Assembly (NCBI GenBank): GCA_021234155.1
Contig: JAJEKV010000064.1
Span: forward strand, 2,850,001 to 2,914,000
Reading direction: 5' to 3'
DNA: 64,000 nucleotides
Source of the DNA: Isoetes taiwanensis
Lineage: Eukaryota; Streptophyta; Lycopodiopsida; Isoetales; Isoetaceae
In this document: positions 57,810 through 64,000 of the stretch, one piece after another
Layout: each line of letters opens with the position of its first letter
How positions within the stretch are numbered: position 1 is the stretch's first letter
Made by a program: the position numbers and the translations under genes
Notes under the pieces: model-generated
Seen by the model: only the letters and a program-made list of their open reading frames with translations
The model's database searches: none
Told to the model about the DNA's origin: nothing

Positions 57810-58464
57810 AGGACATTCCTGTCTATTAAGTTATGTATGTTGGATTTGTGTGTGGGCTTGTGTAGCTATGAATTTGAGAACTACGAAACTTGATGGATGA
57901 TTTGGGTTTTCCAACTACTTTGTATTGCATGATTTAGATTGCTTGGCCGCCGCTGCTTATTGGATTGTAATTGTGAGAAGGTTTAGAATTGAAATGGATT
58001 GCAAGAAATATTATATTGATTAAGATTCATAATGTGGATGAAACTAAATGGTAAGATCTATGAGGAAAAATCTAGTCATTACTATGATTGCCAAAGATAA
58101 CATGTAGAATTTTTTGACGTAGAACTTATATAGAATGGTGTAGTTGCAAGAGCAAGAGCAATAAGAATATGATCTTCGATGGGAAAATATATTATAGATG
58201 TTGGTAATAGCTTGTGATTAGGGCAGGTAATGCCAATAGCTCTGACTAGCACTATGGGCAATTAACGAAGTTCACTAACAAACATATAGAAATATAGGAA
58301 GAGACTGCTAGTGTTATATTAAATTGAGCAATGCACTTTGAATGAAAACATCATAGACTTTCAAGTCAAAGCAAGAATAAATGCACAAAATGCATCGCAC
58401 CATCTTGAGATATACAGAGAGCATAGATTAATAAAGACTATTATAGGAGAGAGTTCACTAATTT
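57810..58464. other. No recognised feature
   Basis: AT-rich sequence between the tandem repeat and the aminotransferase pseudogene. No frame of note. Confidence 0.4.
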
Positions 58465-59060
58465 CCCTTTGAATCATCTTAGATGTACATGATCATCCAG
58501 CTTTGCTATTAGTGGATGGTGTTCCATCGACTGGAGCACTAGACTTTAAAATAGATGAATGGGAAGTGGATGCAGCACTGACTGGGCCATATAATTCACC
58601 TGACCTACCACTATGACTTGGCATCGTTTGTGGAAGTCCAAAAGCTTTAGATGCAGCCAAAATCTCAAAATCAGCAAGATCATATTTTGACTGGGGCCAT
58701 TATCTCAAATTTTATGAGATGGAATCTTATTGGCCATATCCACAAATCATCTTCTATATGGCCTTCGAATTGTGTTGAAATCTGATTCTAGAAGAGGGCA
58801 TTGAAAATGTCATAAATAAGCACAAATGCCTCGGCCATACAACAAGGTATTATTGACTGCTAAGCTTTTTCCAAACCATTTTTTGTAGATATAAACTGAA
58901 TTTAGGTTGGCAGTGAAAATTTGGGGTTTGGAATTGCGTACTTCGGACCAAGATTGCTATAGTGATACGGTAACTGCTTTTCTTGTTCCATCCCATATTG
59001 ATGGCAATGAAGTTGTGAAAATAGCCTGGAAAAAAGTACAACCTTTGATGTACAATCTTT
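58465..59060 (+). pseudogene. Serine-glyoxylate aminotransferase pseudogene (fragment)
   Basis: The enzyme is a PLP-dependent peroxisomal aminotransferase of photorespiration. The plus frame reads HDHPALLLVDGVPSTGALDF then KIDEWEVDAALTG, the segment leading to the PLP-binding lysine. There the family S-Q-K-A-L is replaced by unrelated residues and a stop, so the cofactor lysine is lost. It resumes LGIVCGSPKALDAAKISKSA, RSYFDWGHYLKFYE, YWPYP, then EEGIENVINKHKCLGHTTR. A 59-base intron with GT..AG ends (58847-58905) follows, then LAVKIWGLE and SDTVTAFLVPSHIDGNEVVK. The N-terminal half and C-terminal end are missing. The intron shows a genomic copy, not a retrocopy. Confidence 0.85.
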
Positions 59061-59263
59061 GAGAGGCAATGGGGACCTTAATCTCAAAGTAGTCCCCAAG
59101 CTCTTTATTGCCTTCTCAAAAGAGATAGCTAGATTTTTGATGAAGCAAAAGGAAGAATATCTTTCGCCCAGCTCATTGTAAGTTGCACCTCATCCACTTG
59201 AAAGAGATTTGAATATACTACAAGAAGTCGAGCATGCTACTATCGTGTCATATAATCTTCCAA

Positions 59264-59860
59264 TCATCCCTTGCATTTTCTACAGTAGGTACATCTTGGA
59301 AGACTAGCCACGATAGCATCTGGGATGTCTGATAACTTAATCTCATCAGCACCAAGCAAGTATACAAATTTTTCTTTTCCATTATGAATAGCCTTTGCCC
59401 CACCAGAGGTAACTAATCCCAATTCCAATGCACCAGCATGAGCAGCATCCAATAGTAGTACATTGAAGCCATTGCAACCATCCCTTATAACCTTCCCCTC
59501 CGTTACAATTCTATGCGTTGTGGCCATGATATCATCTCTATCTTCTATCTTGAACATTCTTGTCCCCGTAATAACAACAGGATGACGCCCCTCAGCAATT
59601 TGAGAAAGTGTTTCTGGACTCTTTCTCAAAAGTTAACGATTGTATGTTAGGTGTGTTGGGTAACTCCTATCTTTGCCCTATTGTTTCGAACAACTTGCAT
59701 TGAGTAAAGGAGCTTCACTTCGTACCCGTGATTCAATGATCAAAACTGCATTTGCCTTTTCCATCTGCACAATGCCCATGTTTAGGAGATGATTAGCCCA
59801 AATATCTGCATGTGGATGCAGTCTAATCTCTTGGGTTCTGTTGGCGAGCCTTTACGTAAA
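59264..59860 (-). pseudogene. NDUFS1-like (complex I 75-kDa subunit) fragment
   Basis: NDUFS1 is the large iron-sulfur subunit of mitochondrial complex I. The minus frame at 59264-59629 reads SPETLSQIAEGRHPVVITGT, then NGFNVLLLDAAHAGALELGL and KFVYLLGADEIKLSDIPDA. These blocks belong to the C-terminal molybdopterin-oxidoreductase-like domain. Upstream in another phase (about 59690-59830) lies MEKANAVLIIESRVRSEAPL, the preceding block of the same domain. The N-terminal ferredoxin-like part with the Fe-S cysteines is not here. A frameshift or intron separates the two parts, and it is opposite in strand to the aminotransferase remnant. Confidence 0.82.
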
Positions 59861-60059
59861 AAAAAACAAGGGGCTTCCTAAGCCCAATAATCATTAGTCT
59901 AAAATCTTAAAACCTAAAAACAAATTATTTGGGCATAATGAGTTTTCTGATGGCCGTAAAAAATAATTGGCATCCAAAAAGTCAGAAAACCTGGCCCATA
60001 TTCATAGGGAAAAATACAAAAAAAAAAATTTATCGCCGAAAATTCAATCAGTAATAATG

Positions 60060-60423
60060 GACGTTAAATCTTCAGATATGCCAATAATATCCTTAGAAAA
60101 GTGCTCTTCGAACAATTGATTGGAAGAACTTCGAGAAGGTATGCAAGTGTTATCCGTGTGCTTTCAATTGTTATAACAAATGTTTTGGAGGTTCTGAAAT
60201 TGCTTTGCAGGTTAAAGAGACAATGAAAATTCTTGTAGACAAAGATGGAAGAGTGTTAGAGAAGACCAAGGACATTATAAGACAATACATCCCACATAGT
60301 TATGCAGTTAGATGGCAAGCAAAACAATCCAAGGAGTGTCACCAAACTTCTCCAAAAAGTACTATGGTTTTTGTTATTCAAGAAAGAAACCTTAGTGCGT
60401 CTCAGAAGGAGAACTTCCATTAA
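60060..60423 (+). pseudogene. Unrecognised two-part coding fragment
   Basis: A short open stretch near 60075-60140 (RYANNILRKVLFEQLIGRTS) is followed by a GT and a T-rich run ending TTGCAG at 60210. The frame then reads VKETMKILVDKDGRVLEKTK. It looks like two exons of a gene but I do not recognise the family. It ends just before the G-rich tract. Confidence 0.3.
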
Positions 60424-60484
60424 GTCGCATTTAATTAAAGTGGGTCAAATCTCGCAATTTGGGACTCGGGCTGAAAAATGGGAC

Positions 60485-60815
60485 TCATCAGAAAAAAAAA
60501 AAAAAGAGGGGAGGGAGAGGGGGCACACCTTGATAAGGAGAAGGGTAGGAGGAGAAAGAGGGAGGAGCCACACGTTGAAGAGGGAAGAGGATAAGTTGGA
60601 AGAAGGGGCAAGGGCAGGAGAGGAGAGGAGAGCAAAAGGGCAAAGGAGGAGGGGAGGGGCAAAGGGGAGGAGCAAAGGAGGGGTGGGGAGGGGCAAAGGG
60701 GAGGGGCAAAGGAAGGAGGGAGGGAGGGGGGGAGGGAGGCAAAGGGGCAAAAGGGGCAAAGGGGAGGAGCAAAAAGGAGGAGGGCAAAGGGGGGCAAGGG
60801 GCCCCCCCCTCAAAA
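60485..60815 (+). repeat. G-rich polypurine tract
   Basis: About 330 bases of GGGGCAAAGGGGAGG-like sequence start with a poly-A run (60491-60503). Many runs of three or more G on the plus strand are spaced closely enough to form G-quadruplexes. The overlapping frames on both strands (Arg/Gly/Glu-rich or Pro/Leu-rich) are shadows. Confidence 0.9.
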
Positions 60816-60979
60816 AAGTATTAATTATTAATATATAATCAATAATTAATTAAGATAATTAGATTAATTAAGCTAATTAATTAATCAAATATAAATTAAA
60901 TTAAATCAATACTCCATTTAAAACCTTTCTCGACCCACTAGTCGAGAAAGCAATTTAATTCCAGCACACGGACTAATAC

Positions 60980-61534
60980 TTACAACAAAGGGAGAGGGAT
61001 AAAAGGGCACAAACAGGGCACTTGAGATCCACGGCAGTGGCCGGAGGCCATGACGAAGAAGGTAGTCCGATAACAATGCGACCCAAAGCAGTGGTCAAGC
61101 TTGTGGGCAGCAACCGGCACGTGGCGGTCATACAGGAACCCAGCGAGTCTAACAGAGAGGAAGTAAGTGCCCAGAGCGCGGGCAACGCAGGTAATGTTCT
61201 GGAGGGTAGCGTAGTTTTTGAGGCCAAAGATTTCAGCTATGGTGGTGTAAACGACGGCCCACAGAGCCCCGTAAGGAAGACCCACCAACACGGAGCCAAG
61301 GGCGAGAGCCCAAAGCTGTGTTTTTTCCATTTGCCGGATTCCCGGACCACTTGCCAACAAGAGCGGCCTCGGTACTCCCTTTTTTTTAAGCAGATGATCT
61401 GCCAAGTAGCCGCACCCTACCCCTCCCAGGAAATCCCATATGCTCAGCAGTGCCACGAACGTGTTTGTGTGGAGATCCGAGTAGCCCGTCTGCTATGCCT
61501 ATCTTTTTTGATTGTTGTATCTGTAAAGGGCTGA
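60980..61534 (-). pseudogene. NFD4/nodulin-like MFS transporter, C-terminal exon fragment
   Basis: The minus frame at 60980-61456 reads SIWDFLGGVGCGYLADHLLK followed by KKGVPRPL, then WALALGSVLVGLPYGALWAV. It goes on YTTIAEIFGLKNYATLQN and LGTYFLSVRLAGFLYDR. This is the C-terminal half of plant nodulin-like/NFD4-type major facilitator proteins (PF06813/MFS), with the conserved S-x-x-N/D-F-L-G-R-x-G-x-G-x loop. The last helix is cut short by a frameshift (FFVMASGHCRG). A 65-base segment at its 3' end (60971-61036) is repeated at 61544-61610 on its 5' side. Confidence 0.82.
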
Positions 61535-61539
61535 TCCTT

Positions 61540-62200
61540 ACGGACTAATACTTACAACAAAGGGAGAGGCAGATAAAAGGGCACAAACAGGGCACTTGAG
61601 ATCCACACGGACACTTGAGATCCGTCAACATTTCTTGCTTTGCGTTGAAGGTCTGTATGCCAGATTGAAGCGCTGCATTGCCGGATTGCATGAAATCCGT
61701 GAAGGAATGAAGCGCCTGCATTGCATGAAATCCGTGAAGGAATGGAATGGAAGGGTCTTAAAGCTGGCTTACCGTGAAGGAATGGAAGGGTCTTAAAGCT
61801 CGCATGACGGACCTCTGCTCCGGCAAGTCTGCCATATCCAGATAACTTTCTCCTCTTTATGCTCTGATCCGACCTGATCAGGGGCGTTTCCAAGCTTTCT
61901 GAGAAATGGTTCTTTCCAAGCTTTGTGGTTGTACTTCTTCGGATACTATGCCAGATGAAGAAATGGAAACCGACCACGCCGGATGGAAAGCTTGGAAGCC
62001 GATGAAAGCTGGAAGGAAGCCGATGAGAGCTTGGAAGGAAGCCGAACCCGATAAGGAAGCCGAAAGCTCCATAGGAAGCCGAAAGCTCCGTGCCATAGCC
62101 ACGTTCTTGGGAGTTCGCCATAGCCACGATCTTGGGAGTTCGCCATAGCCACAATTTCATGTGTACCAAATCTCTTCAATTCAAAGGTATGTACCAAATC
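61540..62200. repeat. Cluster of short tandem duplications
   Basis: Several local duplications stack here. TGCATGAAATCCGTGAAGGAATG occurs twice (61687 and 61723). GTGAAGGAATGGAAGGGTCTTAAAGCT occurs twice (about 61734 and 61773). GGAAGCCGA recurs at least six times between 61994 and 62080. ATAGCCACGTTCTTGGGAGTTCGCC is repeated at 62095-62150. The long frames on both strands are built from these repeats and I do not call genes. Confidence 0.7.
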
Positions 62201-62850
62201 TCCCCCTCTTTTTCAATTTCAAATTTCAAACTTAAACATGGGTGGGAGGAAAAAAGTGGAATAATAGGGTGTACATAAGAAAAAAATACGGACATAAGCG
62301 TGGGTATGAAGGATTAAAATATTATTAAATAAATTGGCGTCTATTTATCGCCCCCAATTTCACACATTGTGCACATTATGTTGCCATTATAGGGGCACAT
62401 TTTCAAGGCACATTTTCAATGTTTAAGTCAAAACATTGATATCTTTGGGGGGTGACTATTTTTTTATCTACATTATACATAGGAAATGCATAGCTATGGT
62501 GTGCATTTAGGAAATACATAAGATATTGTATTTATTAGGAAATATATAGGATAAGATATTGTGTTTATTAGAAAACATTGATATACTAAAAAAGCGGGGG
62601 AATGGGGATTCTATTTTTTGGGTCTACATTATACATAGAAAAAAAAAAAATGCATAGGTATAGTGTGCACTTGGAAAATACATAGGATATGGTGCAACTA
62701 ATAATGATTTGCACTTTATGATATTGGAGGTAGAAACTATGTTTGTAGGCAAGTAGGTTCGCCACATTTGTTGTATGTTTGATCACATGTGAATAAACGT
62801 ATAGTAATATGATGTTTGAAGGGCTTAGAATGGCAGATTTTGCACTTTTG
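62200..62850. repeat. AT-rich sequence with a duplicated segment
   Basis: A block with CTACATTATACATAGGAAATG, then GTGTGCATTTAGGAAATACATAGGATAT occurs at about 62468-62530 and, diverged, at about 62620-62692. No gene is seen. Confidence 0.6.
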
Positions 62851-62854
62851 AGAA

Positions 62855-63392
62855 CGCTTTCTGAAGCTCACGAAGTCGAAAGGGGCCCCAGCTCTTTCTG
62901 CGACTCAAGGAGTCGGAAAGCGGCCTCGAACTCCAAAAATAATCTTCGCCCTTGTAATTGCCTTTTTTTTAGTGCCGCCTTTCCTAAGACTCACGAAGAT
63001 GAAAGGCCCTCAAACCTCGTTTTTTTAAGCTGAGTCGCCTTTCTCGAACAGTCGAGAAAGGCCTTCTCGACCCCTAAAACTTTGTGTTTTTTGAATCGCC
63101 TTTTCGACTACAGTCGAAAGGCCTTACCCCTAAAACCTGTGTTTTTCGCTTTGATTTTTCAAAATCGAAGAAATTCCCTAAAACTTTAGTTTTTGCTTTG
63201 AGCTGCCTTTATCGCGAGTCGGTTTAAAATTTTTTTTTGAGCCGCCTTTCACCATTCGAAGTGAGAAAGGCCTTCTAACCCCTAAAACCTGCGTTTTTGA
63301 AGCTTTGAACCTTTCGTCTCGAAAGGCCCTTCCCGACAATGTTTTTCCCTTCACGGGCTACCTTTCTCGACTCGCGAGTCGAGAAAGGCTCT
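62855..63392. repeat. Array of TTTCTCGAC/GTCGAGAAA hairpins
   Basis: Repeated units have the form GCCTTTCTCGA...TCGAGAAAGGC followed by CTTCTCGACCCCTAAAAC. Hairpins are at 63037-63062, 63098-63122, 63244-63271, about 63303-63321, and 63361-63388. The last is a perfect 28-base palindrome without a loop. Weaker half-units occur at 62860-62925 and 62980-63005. The same hairpin also occurs alone at 60924-60950. Confidence 0.8.
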
Positions 63393-64000
63393 CAGGCCTG
63401 TATTTTCCAAAAATGGCCCTAAGAATTGTGTTTTATTTTATTTTTTTTTGCCTGTAGCATCACTTGACTAACTTGATTTTGTCTTTTGCAGTCCTTATCT
63501 CAACCAGATAGTACATGCTTGGGAGCAATGAAAAGACTAGTTCATTGAAGAAAGGTGCCGAGAAGAGGGTGGTGACATCGGGTTGGACATACAAGCACGC
63601 GTGGCCCATGAAGGAACTCCTCATACAAATTTCTATCGTCTGTAAGTTGCTCCGTGACTTGGAGAGAGCTCCACGCGCCCTTTGCACTAGGTGGTTCATG
63701 TGTGAAGAGCGTGTAATCATTGTGCCCATTCGACCACTATGGTCTCTTCACCCACTATAATATATATTGTAATGAGCCCATTTATAAATATAACGTATCT
63801 CAAAACTAGTATTTTTTGGTGATTAAGTTAACAATTTGCTTAATTTTTGTTGGAATTAAAGATCAAGAGTCTACCCACCCAAGAAAATAGAGCCAAAATA
63901 TCCAACTAAGAATCTTTTTCAACTAGAACTTTGGTTTCAATCTGTAATGAAATTCCTATGTTTGAGTTGCATTGTTCTTGTTCTCGACTCGCTATCCAAT
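63393..64000. other. No recognised gene at the right end
   Basis: Overlapping frames at 63460-63729 (minus) and 63515-63760 (plus) are protein-like but not recognisable. The plus frame follows a T-rich run ending TTTTGCAG at 63491, which could be a splice acceptor. Confidence 0.35.

Noticed and set aside
58500-58690. Open minus-strand frame with Ser-rich translation
   Set aside because: It is the antisense of the serine-glyoxylate aminotransferase remnant, whose plus-strand blocks are clearly recognisable.
60302-60838. Gly/Arg/Glu-rich ORF on plus and Pro/Leu-rich ORFs on minus strand
   Set aside because: Shadow of the G-rich polypurine tract.

Overview
The window looks like nuclear DNA of a land plant. 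Supporting signs are an interstitial array of the plant telomere repeat CCCTAAA (49723-49771), a Ty3/gypsy LTR retrotransposon of plant type, a TNP2-type CACTA transposase gene, plant-style short introns, and broken copies of plant genes (serine-glyoxylate aminotransferase, S-like RNase T2, NFD4/nodulin-like transporter). I cannot name the species. The repeat load suggests a large, TE-rich genome. I see no clearly intact host gene. Almost every coding stretch is frameshifted, so it is either decayed or affected by assembly errors.

Layout. (1) 635-11694 is a full-length Ty3/gypsy element with two LTRs, a perfect 5-bp target duplication (ATCTT), decayed gag-PR-RT-RNaseH-IN, and about 2.6 kb of additional coding sequence between integrase and the 3' LTR. 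(2) 12.3-17 kb resembles a CACTA-type element without a visible transposase. It carries a minus-strand protein-kinase-like pseudogene, a telobox hairpin, four subterminal repeats, an 800-bp polypurine tract and a CG-rich palindromic end. (3) 17.13-36.93 kb is a tandem array of a roughly 1.1-kb unit in two subtypes (A and B) with a clear higher-order pattern (AAB, AAB, AAAB, AAAB). A solo LTR with perfect TSDs sits inside the first A unit. (4) 37.0-50.7 kb is a CACTA element read on the minus strand. From its 5' side come an N-terminal transposase-associated exon, a SET-domain ORF, the TNP2 catalytic region, DUF4218 and DUF4216. The gene is split by a 6.8-kb nested TIR element (38561-45396). 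The right flank has three subterminal repeats like those in region 2.

(5) 50.7-55.48 kb is a mosaic of direct repeats, an unknown minus-strand ORF, an SNF2-helicase fragment, a minisatellite and a CACTA right terminus. That terminus appears to be inserted into a DUF4283 (LINE ORF1-like) reading frame. (6) 55.5-61.5 kb is a run of remnants of unrelated genes: RNase T2, serine-glyoxylate aminotransferase, NDUFS1 (complex I 75-kDa subunit) and an NFD4-like MFS transporter. (7) 61.5-64 kb holds minisatellites, AT-rich repeats and a cluster of hairpin-forming TTTCTCGAC/GTCGAGAAA motifs.

The most interesting signals are the SET-domain ORF embedded in the CACTA transposase gene, the two-subtype higher-order satellite, and the termini and subterminal repeats shared by separate CACTA-like segments. 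All family assignments come from reading motifs by eye; no database search was run.
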